A DNA stretch of 64,000 nt from Herbaspirillum sp. alder98. GTDB lineage: Bacteria > Pseudomonadota > Gammaproteobacteria > Burkholderiales > Burkholderiaceae_D. The stretch covers positions 186,001 through 250,000 of the forward strand of contig NZ_JAIUCY010000003.1 of NCBI RefSeq assembly GCF_020179755.1. The letters are read 5' to 3'. The notes beneath the pieces are model-generated. The model searched no databases and was not told the DNA's origin. It was given only the letters and a program-made list of their open reading frames with translations. This document shows positions 56,088-64,000 of this stretch, in pieces (position 1 is the first letter of the stretch; the number at the start of each line of letters is the position of its first letter). The position numbers were made by a program, and so were the translations under genes.

Positions 56088-59000
56088 TCAAGCCGCCTCC
56101 CGCCCGCCCTGTTCCGGCTGGTCGATCGACGCCAGCAAACCCGCCTCTTTCTGTTGTGCCGCCAGCAGATGGCGCTGCTTCACGTGGCCGTAGCCGCGAA
56201 TGTCTTCAGGGATCCGCGCCACCGCCACCACCTGCGCCAGGTTGGCCGCGCTCAAGCGGCCCAGCAGGCCCGAGAGGGTCGCCTGATAGCGTTCGATCAG
56301 GGCCCGTTCGCCGCGTCGCTCCTCGGTGTGACCGAAGGGATCCAATGCGGTACCCCGCAAGAACCGCAAGCGCGCCAGCACGCCGAAGGCGCGCATCATC
56401 CACGGCCCATATTGCTGCTTGACCAGATGCCCCTGCGCATCGCGCTTGGCCAGCAAGGGTGGCGCCAGGTGAAACTTGATCTGGATATCGCCTTCGAACA
56501 TGCCAGCGATCTTGTCGCGGAAAGCGCCGTCGGTATAGAGCCGCGCCACTTCGTATTCGTCCTTGTAGGCCATCAGCTTGAACAGGTAGAGCGCCACCGC
56601 CTGGGTCAGTTTCAACGGCTTGCCCGCTTCGCCCAATGCCGTCTCGGCGGCCCGCACCTGGGCGACGAAATCGCTGTAGTGCCGGGCATAGGCGGCATTC
56701 TGGTAGTCAGTCAACAGCACCACCCGGCGCGCCACCAACTCGTCCACCGATGGCGTGCGCTTGAACGCGATCACCTGCGCCTTCATGCCATTGCGCTGTG
56801 CCGCCGCCATCACGCTGGCCATGTCGTGCGCGCCCAGCCGGCCCCAGGCAAATGCCTGGCGGTTCAATTCGACCTGCTGCGCATTGAGTTCGATCGCGCG
56901 CAGCAAGGCCGCCTCGGACAGCGGCACCCAGCCTTTTTGCCAGGCGTAGCCCAGCATGAACATGTTGGTGGCGATGGCGTCACCCAGCAGCGCCGTGGCA
57001 ATGTGCCCGGCATCGATCAGGGCCAGGTTGTCGCGACCGCAGGCCTCGGCGATGCGGCCCTCGGCCGAGGCCTGCGGGAATTGCCAGTCGGGATTACGCA
57101 CGAAGGCGGCCGTCGGCGTCTGGGTCGAATTGACTGCGGCGCGTGTGCGCCCCTCGCCCATGCGCGACAAGGCGTCGCGGTTGGCGGTAACGATCACGTC
57201 GCAACCGATCACGAGATCGGCAGCGCCGGTGCCCACGCGGGTCGAATGCAGGTGCTCGCCGTCGTCGGCCAGGCGCACGTGGGACGTCACCGGACCGCCC
57301 TTTTGCGCCAGTCCGCTCATGTCCAGCACCGAACAGGCACGCCCTTCCAGGTGCGCCGCCACGGCCAGGATCTGGCCGATGGTGATGACGCCGGTGCCGC
57401 CGATGCCGGTCACCACGATGCCGTAAGGCGCGGCCAATGGCGTCAGCGGCGGGTGTGGCAACGTGCTGGTGTCGGCGCCGATCTTGTCGTCAGTGCGTGC
57501 AGGACGCTTCAGTTTGCCGCCTTCGACGGTGACGAAGCTGGGGCAGAATCCGGTGACGCAAGAGAAGTCCTTGTTGCACGAAGACTGGTTGATCTGGCGC
57601 TTGCGTCCCAGCTCGGTTTCCAGCGGCTCCACCGACAGGCAGTTCGATTGCACGCTGCAGTCGCCGCACCCTTCGCACACCGCTTCGTTGATCACTGCGC
57701 GCTTGGCCGGGTCGGGATAGGCATTGCGTTTGCGGCGCCGGCGCTTCTCGGAGGCGCAGGTCTGGTCGTAGATCATCGCCGACACGCCGATCACCTCGCG
57801 CAGCTCACGCTGCACGGCGTCGAGTTCGCTGCGATGGCGGATGGTGATGCCCTCGGCCCAGTGGGTGTCGGCGGCATACTTGTCGGGCTCGTCGGTGACC
57901 ACGATGATGGGCCGCACGTTTTCCGCCGCCAGCTGGCGCGAGATCATGGCAACGTCGAGCGGGCCGTCGAACTCCTGGCCGCCGGTCATCGCCACCGCGT
58001 CGTTGAACAGCACCTTGTAGGTGATGTTAACCTTGGCCGCGACCGAGGCCCGAATGGCCAGCAGGCCGGAGTGAAAATAAGTGCCGTCACCAAGGTTGGC
58101 GAAGACATGCTTTTCACTGGTGAACGGCGACTGGCCGACCCAGGTCACGCCTTCGCCGCCCATGTGGGTAAATACACTGCTCTCGCGATTCATCCAGGTC
58201 ACCATGTAGTGGCAACCGATACCGGCCAGGCCGCGACTGCCTTCGGGCAGCTTGGTCGAGGTATTGTGGGGACAACCGGAACAGAAATGGGGAATCCGAT
58301 CTCGCTCGGGGTCGGGCTGGCTGCTGATGTTGAGGGTGGCTTCCTTGGCTTCGAGATAGGCGATCCGGGCACGCACCCGTTGCTCGACCGGATGGCCGGC
58401 GAAGTAACGCGAGATGCGTGCGGCGATGGCGCGCGCGATCTGCGCCGGATTCAATTCATAAGTCGCCGGCAGCAGCCAGTTGCCGTGCCCTTCGCGCGGC
58501 GAGCCGCTCCATTCGCCGGTGTCGTCGAACTTGCCGACCACCCGCGGGCGCACGTCGTCGCGCCAGTTATAGAGTTCTTCCTTGATCTGGTATTCGAGTA
58601 TCTGGCGCTTTTCTTCCACCACCAGGATCTCGTCGAGTCCCTGCGCGAAGTTGCGCACGCCTTCGGCCTCGAGCGGCCAGGTCATGCCGATCTTGTAGAG
58701 CCGGATGCCGATCTCGGCGGCGACCTGCTCATCGATACCCAGGTCTTCCAGCGCCTGGCGGGTGTCGAGGTAGGACTTGCCGGCGGTGACGATGCCGAAC
58801 CGCGCGCGCGGACTGTCCCAGATGATCTGGTTGAGCTTGTTGACCCGGGCATAGGCCAGCGCGGCATACCACTTGTAGTTGTTCATGCGGGCTTCCTGCG
58901 CCAGCACGCTGTCGGGCAGGCGGATGTTGAGCCCGTCCGGCGGCAGCTCGAAGTCTTGCGGCAGCAGGGTCTGTACCCGCTGCGGGTCGAGCACCACCGA

Positions 59001-59660
59001 CATGCCCGACTCGACCAGGTCGGTCACGCACTTCATCGCCACCCACAGTCCGGTGTAGCGACTCATGGCCCAGCCGTGCAAGCCATAGTCGAGATATTCC
59101 TGCACCGTGGCCGGATACAGCACCGGCATGCCGCACGCCTTGAGGATGTGCTCGCTCTGGTGCGCAGTGGTCGACGACTTGGCTGCATGATCGTCGCCGG
59201 CAATCACCAGCACCCCGCCGTGACGCGAGGTCCCGGCCATGTTGGCGTGCTTGAAGACGTCGCCGCAGCGATCCACGCCGGGCCCCTTGCCATACCACAA
59301 CGAAAACACGCCATCGTGTTGCGCCCCGGGGAACAGGTTCACCTGCTGCGTGCCCCACACGGCGGTGGCGGCCAGGTCTTCGTTCATGCCGGGATGAAAG
59401 CGCACCTGATGGGCATCGAGATAACGTGCCGCCTTGGCCGCGGTCTGGTCGACCGAGCCCAGCGGCGAGCCACGATAACCGGTGATATAGCCGGCGGTAT
59501 TGAGCCCGGCGCGCTGGTCGTATTGACGCTGCAGGATGGGCAGACGGACCAGGGCCTGGATGCCGGTCATGAAGACACGGCCGCGCTCCAGCGTGTATTT
59601 GTCGTCCAGTGAAACGTCGTCCAGCAACAGACGCTGGCCATTGGGTAAAGGGGCGTTCAT
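56088..59660 (-). CDS. Indolepyruvate ferredoxin oxidoreductase, fused alpha-beta form
   Basis: A 1190-residue single-chain enzyme. The N-terminal part has the pyrimidine-binding domain (TGYRGSPLGSVD near 60-71). A CSGCPHNTS cluster (Cys460, Cys463) precedes the thiamin diphosphate site GDGTYFHSG (about 525-533). Ferredoxin-like cysteines follow (CEGCGDC, 662-668, and Cys674, 695, 701, 706). The C-terminal gamma-like domain begins around GIVVTGIGGTGVITIGQIL. It decarboxylates aryl-pyruvates from aromatic amino acids to aryl-acetyl-CoA. It lies in a group with phenylalanine hydroxylase. ATG 59660 is chosen. Confidence 0.93.
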   Translation of the reverse strand: MNAPLPNGQRLLLDDVSLDDKYTLERGRVFMTGIQALVRLPILQRQYDQRAGLNTAGYITGYRGSPLGSVDQTAAKAARYLDAHQVRFHPGMNEDLAATAVWGTQQVNLFPGAQHDGVFSLWYGKGPGVDRCGDVFKHANMAGTSRHGGVLVIAGDDHAAKSSTTAHQSEHILKACGMPVLYPATVQEYLDYGLHGWAMSRYTGLWVAMKCVTDLVESGMSVVLDPQRVQTLLPQDFELPPDGLNIRLPDSVLAQEARMNNYKWYAALAYARVNKLNQIIWDSPRARFGIVTAGKSYLDTRQALEDLGIDEQVAAEIGIRLYKIGMTWPLEAEGVRNFAQGLDEILVVEEKRQILEYQIKEELYNWRDDVRPRVVGKFDDTGEWSGSPREGHGNWLLPATYELNPAQIARAIAARISRYFAGHPVEQRVRARIAYLEAKEATLNISSQPDPERDRIPHFCSGCPHNTSTKLPEGSRGLAGIGCHYMVTWMNRESSVFTHMGGEGVTWVGQSPFTSEKHVFANLGDGTYFHSGLLAIRASVAAKVNITYKVLFNDAVAMTGGQEFDGPLDVAMISRQLAAENVRPIIVVTDEPDKYAADTHWAEGITIRHRSELDAVQRELREVIGVSAMIYDQTCASEKRRRRKRNAYPDPAKRAVINEAVCEGCGDCSVQSNCLSVEPLETELGRKRQINQSSCNKDFSCVTGFCPSFVTVEGGKLKRPARTDDKIGADTSTLPHPPLTPLAAPYGIVVTGIGGTGVITIGQILAVAAHLEGRACSVLDMSGLAQKGGPVTSHVRLADDGEHLHSTRVGTGAADLVIGCDVIVTANRDALSRMGEGRTRAAVNSTQTPTAAFVRNPDWQFPQASAEGRIAEACGRDNLALIDAGHIATALLGDAIATNMFMLGYAWQKGWVPLSEAALLRAIELNAQQVELNRQAFAWGRLGAHDMASVMAAAQRNGMKAQVIAFKRTPSVDELVARRVVLLTDYQNAAYARHYSDFVAQVRAAETALGEAGKPLKLTQAVALYLFKLMAYKDEYEVARLYTDGAFRDKIAGMFEGDIQIKFHLAPPLLAKRDAQGHLVKQQYGPWMMRAFGVLARLRFLRGTALDPFGHTEERRGERALIERYQATLSGLLGRLSAANLAQVVAVARIPEDIRGYGHVKQRHLLAAQQKEAGLLASIDQPEQGGREAA

Positions 59661-60021
59661 GCGGTCTCCGGTGCCAAAAATCGTGTTCTTGGTTCACATA
59701 TACCGGTCGCCACCTCTGGCGCCGGGTCTTTGAAAGCCTGACCTGGTGGGCCGACTATTCGTTATGTCAATCAAGTTAGCACACGGCCGGGCCTGCCGCT
59801 ACGTACGGTGCAGCAAGGCTTTCGGGCTTTTTTTGGCAAGCCGGCAACGAATCGGCAGGTCCTGCGGCGCAAGGGAGGGGGCGAAGAAGAAAATGCCGGA
59901 AAGATTAAAACAACAATATTTCCGGCTGAATAAAAAGCGGCCAAGTGTTACAAGCAAGACGCGAGTGTAACAACCGGTAAAAGCCATTGGATCACGGCTT
60001 CGGCTGGCGTTTAATGGATAT
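59661..60021. promoter_or_regulatory. iorAB upstream region and sRNA promoter
   Basis: About 360 bases. TGTTACA (59946-59952) and TGTAACA (59966-59972) form a perfect inverted repeat with 20-bp centre spacing. A plus-strand TTTAAT box (60010-60015), with TTGGAT 17 bases upstream, could start the small RNA downstream. No coding frame is credible. Confidence 0.45.
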
Positions 60022-60132
60022 CACTTTGAACAGCGATGGTATCCATTCTCTGAGCAAGGTTCCTCCCCTCTAGTGTTGAAAGCACCACTAGCTCATACGG
60101 ATCTGACGTTCCCCGTCAGATCCGTTTTTTTT
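60022..60132 (+). ncRNA. Probable structured small RNA with anti-Shine-Dalgarno C-rich loop
   Basis: No plus-strand protein gene precedes the very strong terminator at 60097-60132. Its stem is a perfect 12 bp (ACGGATCTGACG with CGTCAGATCCGT, loop TTCCC) and its tail is T8. Upstream of it are a second stem CTAGTG (60070-60075) with CACTAG (60086-60091), and an unpaired CCTCCCC (60062-60068), complementary to Shine-Dalgarno sequences. A TTTAAT -10 box at 60010-60015 predicts a transcript of about 110 nt. A small, toxic, anti-SD sRNA family has been described in Betaproteobacteria; this may be a member, but I could not compare it. The 5' end is a guess. Confidence 0.6.
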
Positions 60133-60155
60133 CGTCCAACGCCTGGGGATAGGCT

Positions 60156-61037
60156 TCAGCGCAATGGCGGCAGGTTGGTTTCGCCGTCCAACAGGCTGTC
60201 GGCCGGCAGCGGCTCGACTGCGTTGAGTCGCTCGTAGATGGGCGTGAAATCAGGTGCGGTATCGCTGAACAATTGCTCGAAATCGCGGATCACGAAATAG
60301 GTTTCCTGATACGAGTCGATCTTATAGAGCGTGCGCATGACGCGCTCGACCTCGAACGGAATGCGACGCGGCTGGTCGCTGGTGAGGCAATACTCGACTT
60401 CGCCTGCCGAGGACAGGATGCCGGCGCCGTAGATGCGCAGGCCCTGCTCGCTCTGCACCAGGCCGAATTCGATCGTGTACCAGTACAGGCGCGCCAGATA
60501 GGCCAGGCCGTCCAGCTTGAGCGCCTTGAGGCCGCCACGGCCGTATTCCTGCAGGTGATTGGCAAAGACCGGGTTGAACAGCAGCGGCACGTGACCGAAG
60601 AAGTCATGGAACACGTCCGGCTCGACGATATAGTCGAACTCGTGCTCTTCGCGCAGCCACACCGTGACCGGAAAGCGGCGGTTGGCCAGGTGCTCGAAGA
60701 AAGTGTGGTCCGGCACCAGCCCCGGCACGGCCACCAGCTGCCAGCCGGTGGCGCGCTGCAGCGCCTCGCTGGTGCGGTCGAAACGGGGAATGCCTTGCGA
60801 CACATCGAGCGCCTTGAGGCTGTCGATGAAGACATCGCATGCGCGGCCCGGAATCAGCCTGGCCTGGCGCTCGTAGAGACGACGCCAGCGCGCATGCTGC
60901 TCTTCGGTGTAGCGCTCCCAGTGTTGCGGCACCACGTAGTTGGCGTCGGCGCCGCTGTAGTCGCCGCGCAGGGCGCCGCTATCCGACTTGGTGGCAACGG
61001 TGGCGAAGAAATCGTCGGTATTGGGGGTGGTGCTCAT
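60156..61037 (-). CDS. phhA: Phenylalanine 4-monooxygenase
   Basis: A 293-residue pterin-dependent aromatic amino-acid hydroxylase. The iron ligands are His144, His149 (FHDFFGHVPLL) and Glu190 (YWYTIEFGL). It converts phenylalanine to tyrosine with tetrahydrobiopterin and oxygen. Length fits the bacterial monomer form. The start ATG at 61037 is clear. It may be independent of iorAB, since about 500 bases and an sRNA candidate lie between them. No pterin carbinolamine dehydratase (phhB) gene is adjacent. Confidence 0.95.
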   Translation of the reverse strand: MSTTPNTDDFFATVATKSDSGALRGDYSGADANYVVPQHWERYTEEQHARWRRLYERQARLIPGRACDVFIDSLKALDVSQGIPRFDRTSEALQRATGWQLVAVPGLVPDHTFFEHLANRRFPVTVWLREEHEFDYIVEPDVFHDFFGHVPLLFNPVFANHLQEYGRGGLKALKLDGLAYLARLYWYTIEFGLVQSEQGLRIYGAGILSSAGEVEYCLTSDQPRRIPFEVERVMRTLYKIDSYQETYFVIRDFEQLFSDTAPDFTPIYERLNAVEPLPADSLLDGETNLPPLR

Positions 61038-61067
61038 GAATGCTCTGAGGTTGGTGCGAGGCGCATA

Positions 61068-61793
61068 TTATGCGCCATTGCGGGGGCCGCCGTGGTCATC
61101 CGGTTTGCGGCGATTGCCCAATCCGGTCACCCGCGCGCCCCACTTCAGCAGCGCCTTGAAGTTGGCCTTGACGATGTAGTCCAGCATGGCCACCTGCTCT
61201 TGCATCGCTTCCTGGAAGACGGTAGCCGAATTGGCCGGCTTGATCTTGAGGTAGGCGTCGGCCTCGCCGTAGTCGCGATGGATCTCCATGCCGGCCTTCT
61301 TGGCGATGTGCATCATGACCTTGTTGGACGACAGGCAATGCATGTAGAGCGTATCGACGTCGGCATTGCGGCAGCGCATCGAAGCGCGCAGGAACAGGCG
61401 CGTGCCGACCCCCATGCCACGCGCCGCGCTCGACACCGAGACCCCGAACTCGGCCACCACCGGCTTGATGGTGGCGCCGCTGATGCGCGAGCTTTCGCGC
61501 GGGGCGAACGCCAGGTGCCCCACGCCCAGCAGGCGCAACCGGCGGTCATAGACGCCGAAGACGGTATCGCGCTCGAAGTCGATCTGCTCGGCGTAGCGCA
61601 CCACCAGGTCGTCCGACAGCTTGGAGCCAAAACGCAGCAGGCGGTCGGACTCGCCCAGCGCCAGGAAGTGCCGCATCAGATGGCGTCGTGAGCGCGATGA
61701 CAGCTCCTTGACGAATACCAGCGGACGCTCCGGCTGTGCCGGCGGCGGGGTACCACTGCCAGGACGCTTGAGCCAGGAAAAAAGGGGCGCCAT
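61068..61793 (-). CDS. GNAT-family N-acetyltransferase
   Basis: A 241-residue protein. The GNAT acetyl-CoA motif (V-S-V-S-S-A-A-R-G-M-G-V-G-T-R-L) lies near 120-135, followed by the alpha4-beta strand LYMHCLSSNKVMMHIAKKAGM. It probably acetylates an unknown small molecule or protein. The N-terminus (MAPLFSWLKRP...) is Pro-rich. The start is taken as ATG 61793. The open frame to 62447 is inside the CCA gene in another frame. It begins nine bases after the CCA-enzyme stop, so the two are co-transcribed. Confidence 0.85.
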   Translation of the reverse strand: MAPLFSWLKRPGSGTPPPAQPERPLVFVKELSSRSRRHLMRHFLALGESDRLLRFGSKLSDDLVVRYAEQIDFERDTVFGVYDRRLRLLGVGHLAFAPRESSRISGATIKPVVAEFGVSVSSAARGMGVGTRLFLRASMRCRNADVDTLYMHCLSSNKVMMHIAKKAGMEIHRDYGEADAYLKIKPANSATVFQEAMQEQVAMLDYIVKANFKALLKWGARVTGLGNRRKPDDHGGPRNGA

Positions 61794-61801
61794 GCTCGGA
61801 C

Positions 61802-63037
61802 TCAGGCCGATGCCGGACGGTGCAGCGCCACGAACGCCGCCACCTTGTCGCTGCGGGCGGCGTGGATCGCGTCCTGGATCTTCTGCGGCTGCGCCTGGAA
61901 CTGCTTGGCGACTGCGCCGGCATCGATATCCTGGGCCGCCTTGAGCGCACCCTCGAGATAGGCCGCCTGCGGAAACGGACGCTGCTCGAAGCCGGTGCGA
62001 CCGCGATGGTCGCATTCTGCCGCGCGCAGCATGTCGACAAAGCGCTGTGGCTTGCGAAACGCATCGCAGCGCCCGAACAGCGTCACCAGCGTCGTCGGCC
62101 GCATCTCGAAGGCGCGCCCGACATTGCCATGTTCGCGCGCGGTGATCAGGGCCAGGTCGCGGCATTCGCTCGGCACCTTGAGGCGCGCGCAGACTTGCTC
62201 GGCCAGCTTGACGCTGCGCGCTTCGTGGCCATGATGGCGCGGCCATTCGTCGGCCGGCGTGCTGCCCTTGCCCAGGTCGTGCAGCAGCGCGGCAAAGCGG
62301 ATCGGCAATGCATGCCCCTGGCTGGCGGCCCAGTCGACCACCAGCATCACGTGCACGCCGGTGTCGATTTCTGGGTGGTGTTTTTCGGGTTGCGGCACGC
62401 CCCACAAGGCATCGAGCTCGGGCAGGATGCGCTTGAGCGCGCCGCATGCGCGCAGCACCTCGAACATGCGCGATGGCCGCTGCTCCATCAGGCCGCGCGA
62501 CAACTCTTGCCAGACCCGCTCGGGCACCAGGGCATCGACTTCTCCATCGTCGACCATGCGCTGCATCAGCGCATTGGTCTCGGGCGCAACGCTGAAGTCG
62601 GCAAAGCGCGCCGCGAAGCGCGCTACCCGCAGGATCCGCACCGGGTCTTCGACGAAGGCTTCCGAGACGTGCCTGAACAGGCGCTGCGCGATATCGTCAC
62701 GGCCATGGTAAGGATCGACCAGGCTGCCGTCTTCATGCTGGGCGATGGCGTTGATGGTCAGGTCGCGACGGGCCAGGTCCTGCTCCAGCGTGACGTCGGG
62801 GGCGGCGTGGAAGGCGAAGCCGTGATAGCCGGGCGCGGTCTTGCGCTCGGTGCGGGCCAGCGCGTATTCCTCGTGGGTCTCGGGATGCAGGAACACCGGA
62901 AAGTCGCGGCCGACCGCACGATAACCCAGCGCCTGCATCTGCTGCGGCGTGGCACCCACCACCACGTGGTCGCGGTCCTTCACCGGCAGCCCCAGCAAGC
63001 CATCGCGTACGGCGCCGCCGACGGTATATATCCTCAT
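61802..63037 (-). CDS. cca: Multifunctional CCA tRNA nucleotidyltransferase
   Basis: A 411-residue bacterial CCA-adding enzyme with a C-terminal HD domain. Signatures: GGAVRD (7-12), the catalytic acidic pair as in KDRDHVVVG, RRDLTINA, and the tRNA-binding EDPVRILRVARFAAR. The HD phosphohydrolase motif is HDLGKG. It adds or repairs the CCA tail of tRNA; the HD part has phosphatase and 2'-3' cyclic phosphodiesterase activity. Start ATG at 63037 follows no strong site. Confidence 0.96.
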   Translation of the reverse strand: MRIYTVGGAVRDGLLGLPVKDRDHVVVGATPQQMQALGYRAVGRDFPVFLHPETHEEYALARTERKTAPGYHGFAFHAAPDVTLEQDLARRDLTINAIAQHEDGSLVDPYHGRDDIAQRLFRHVSEAFVEDPVRILRVARFAARFADFSVAPETNALMQRMVDDGEVDALVPERVWQELSRGLMEQRPSRMFEVLRACGALKRILPELDALWGVPQPEKHHPEIDTGVHVMLVVDWAASQGHALPIRFAALLHDLGKGSTPADEWPRHHGHEARSVKLAEQVCARLKVPSECRDLALITAREHGNVGRAFEMRPTTLVTLFGRCDAFRKPQRFVDMLRAAECDHRGRTGFEQRPFPQAAYLEGALKAAQDIDAGAVAKQFQAQPQKIQDAIHAARSDKVAAFVALHRPASA

Positions 63038-63045
63038 TTATTTCT

Positions 63046-63747
63046 TCATTTGTGATCGGGCAGGACTTCTTTCTCGGCCAGCGCCTCGGCAATCCAGCGC
63101 GCCACGGCCGGATGCTCGCGCACGCGGTCGGCATAGGCCTGCAACGCGGGTGCCAGCGACACCTGGTAGCTGGCGAAGCGCATCACCACGGGCGCGTAGT
63201 AGGCGTCGGCAATCGAGAACTCGCCGAACAGGAAGTCATGATGGCCGAACTGGGCCAGGCATTCCTCCCAGATCTCGCAGATGCGCCCGATATCGCCCTG
63301 CGCTTCGGGCGTACGGCCCTGGCCCGGATAGCGGCCACGGATATCCATGCTCATGGCGCGGCGCAAGCCGGTGAAGCCGGAATGCATCTCGGCGCAAATG
63401 CTGCGCGCAATCGCGCGGGCATCGGCCGCCACCGGCCACAAGGCGCGGTCGGGGAACTGCTCGGCCAGGTATTCGCAGATCGCCAGCGAATCCCAGATCG
63501 CGATGTCGCCATCGAGCAGCACCGGCACCGTACCCGAAGCCGTGTAGCGCGCGATCTCGGCGGCAGTGTCGGGCTGGTCGAGCAGCACCCGAACTTCCTT
63601 GAAGGGAATATCGAAGGCGGTCATCGCCACCCACGCGCGCATCGACCACGACGAATAGTTCTTGTTGCCGATCACCAGCGTGGGCATTTGCCGACCGGCC
63701 TTCTTCAGCGCTTCGGACAGTACCGGGTCGAGTTCTGTATCTTGCAT
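63046..63747 (-). CDS. Glutathione S-transferase-like protein
   Basis: A 233-residue GST. The thioredoxin-like domain begins TLVIGNKNYSSWSMRAWVAM, with the conserved Ser in SSWS, and has TVPVLLDGD and WDSLAICEYLAEQFP. The C-terminal helical domain follows. It probably conjugates or reduces small electrophiles. The family usually begins near the ATG at 63687 (MPTLVIG); the 20-residue extension from ATG 63747 may or may not be used. It lies eight bases before the CCA gene. Confidence 0.88.
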   Translation of the reverse strand: MQDTELDPVLSEALKKAGRQMPTLVIGNKNYSSWSMRAWVAMTAFDIPFKEVRVLLDQPDTAAEIARYTASGTVPVLLDGDIAIWDSLAICEYLAEQFPDRALWPVAADARAIARSICAEMHSGFTGLRRAMSMDIRGRYPGQGRTPEAQGDIGRICEIWEECLAQFGHHDFLFGEFSIADAYYAPVVMRFASYQVSLAPALQAYADRVREHPAVARWIAEALAEKEVLPDHK

Positions 63748-63785
63748 ATGGGCTCTGGGGGGATGGTTGAAAGACAGGCGCCGCG

Positions 63786-64000
63786 TCAGCGCCCCGCCTT
63801 GCTGCGAAAAAGGTCGAACTGGCGTTGTTCGTTACGCGGCGCCAGGTACAAGGGCGCCGCATCTTCCAGCGCGGTAGGCGTCAGCTGGAGTTCGGCGGAA
63901 ATCGGTGCGCCGAGGACGTTGTCGACCCGCATCGAGGCCACGTTGTCACGGCTCATCAGCTTGCCGGGCAGGTGTTCGAGCAACCAGGCCTGCAGTAATG
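63786..64000 (-). CDS. C-terminal end of NDUFA9-like NAD(P)-binding protein, partial
   Basis: The frame is open to the right edge of the window and ends at 63786. The last residues read LMSRDNVASMRVDNVLGAPI, followed by ELQLTPTALEDAAPLYLAP, which resembles the C-terminus of the complex I NDUFA9-like (extended short-chain dehydrogenase) family found next to cca genes in Burkholderiales. The enzyme is a homologue of UDP-sugar epimerases; its real substrate is not established. The start lies outside the window. Confidence 0.75.
   Translation of the reverse strand, partial: LLQAWLLEHLPGKLMSRDNVASMRVDNVLGAPISAELQLTPTALEDAAPLYLAPRNEQRQFDLFRSKAGR

Noticed and set aside
56025-59612. Plus-strand open frame of 1195 codons
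   Set aside because: It is antisense to the indolepyruvate oxidoreductase gene, whose Fe-S and thiamin motifs are unmistakable. Long antisense frames are normal in high-GC DNA.
59662-59676. Minus-strand TGGCACC near the iorAB start as a sigma-54 promoter
   Set aside because: GG and GC would be eleven rather than ten bases apart, and the site overlaps the start of the gene.

Overview
The window reads as chromosomal DNA of a high-GC betaproteobacterium. The best fit is Oxalobacteraceae, close to Herbaspirillum. The clues are two Burkholderiales-type general porins (signal peptide then Q-S-S-V-S-I-Y-G), the order minCDE - OmpR-like regulator - hemA - prfA - dsbB - prmC, and the porin/ABC/GntR style of the catabolic islands. 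Family placement is inference from gene content; no composition was computed. I saw no insertion sequence, prophage, CRISPR array, rRNA or tRNA.

Layout. 1-7250: a 50-residue membrane peptide, a TauE/SafE exporter, a Sel1-repeat protein, a porin and a malate:quinone oxidoreductase carrying an export-type N-terminus. 7254-14079: an orphan cheD, then a minus-strand cluster for L-threonate or D-erythronate use (GntR regulator, ltnD/denD-like dehydrogenase, otnK kinase, otnC decarboxylase, MFS transporter, otnI isomerase). 14339-16871: a 5'-nucleotidase and a CYTH-CHAD protein. 16858-29963: a complete pelABCDEFG operon for the cationic exopolysaccharide Pel, including a PelD that keeps an RxxD motif expected to bind c-di-GMP. 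30458-34306: a GntR regulator and a polar amino-acid ABC transporter behind a perfect sigma-54 promoter. 34412-48986: a lipoprotein and a purine-salvage and degradation island with adenine deaminase, GntR regulator, allantoinase PuuE, urate hydroxylase PuuD, a porin, an NMT1-type ABC transporter and a BMP-type (nucleoside/purine) ABC transporter. 49182-55999: minCDE, a degenerate response regulator, hemA, prfA, dsbB, prmC. 56088-61037: a fused indolepyruvate ferredoxin oxidoreductase and phenylalanine 4-hydroxylase on either side of a probable small RNA gene. 61068-64000: GNAT acetyltransferase, CCA-adding enzyme, glutathione S-transferase, and the end of an NDUFA9-like gene that runs off the window.

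How it fits together. Between 30 and 49 kb the theme is nitrogen scavenging: uptake of amino acids and purines, then deamination and ring opening. Sigma-54 (RpoN) promoter sequences sit in front of the amino-acid transporter regulator and in the divergent puuD/porin region, so NtrC-type nitrogen control is the simplest reading. A GntR regulator with two matched palindromes 90 bp apart in its own promoter region probably adds inducer control. Xanthine dehydrogenase and the enzymes between urate and allantoin are not in the window.

The least explained items are the structured RNA with an exposed anti-Shine-Dalgarno C-rich stretch at about 60022-60132, the sigma-54 promoters, the alternative hairpins in front of the NMT1 transporter gene, and the repeated palindromes before the two GntR-controlled operons.
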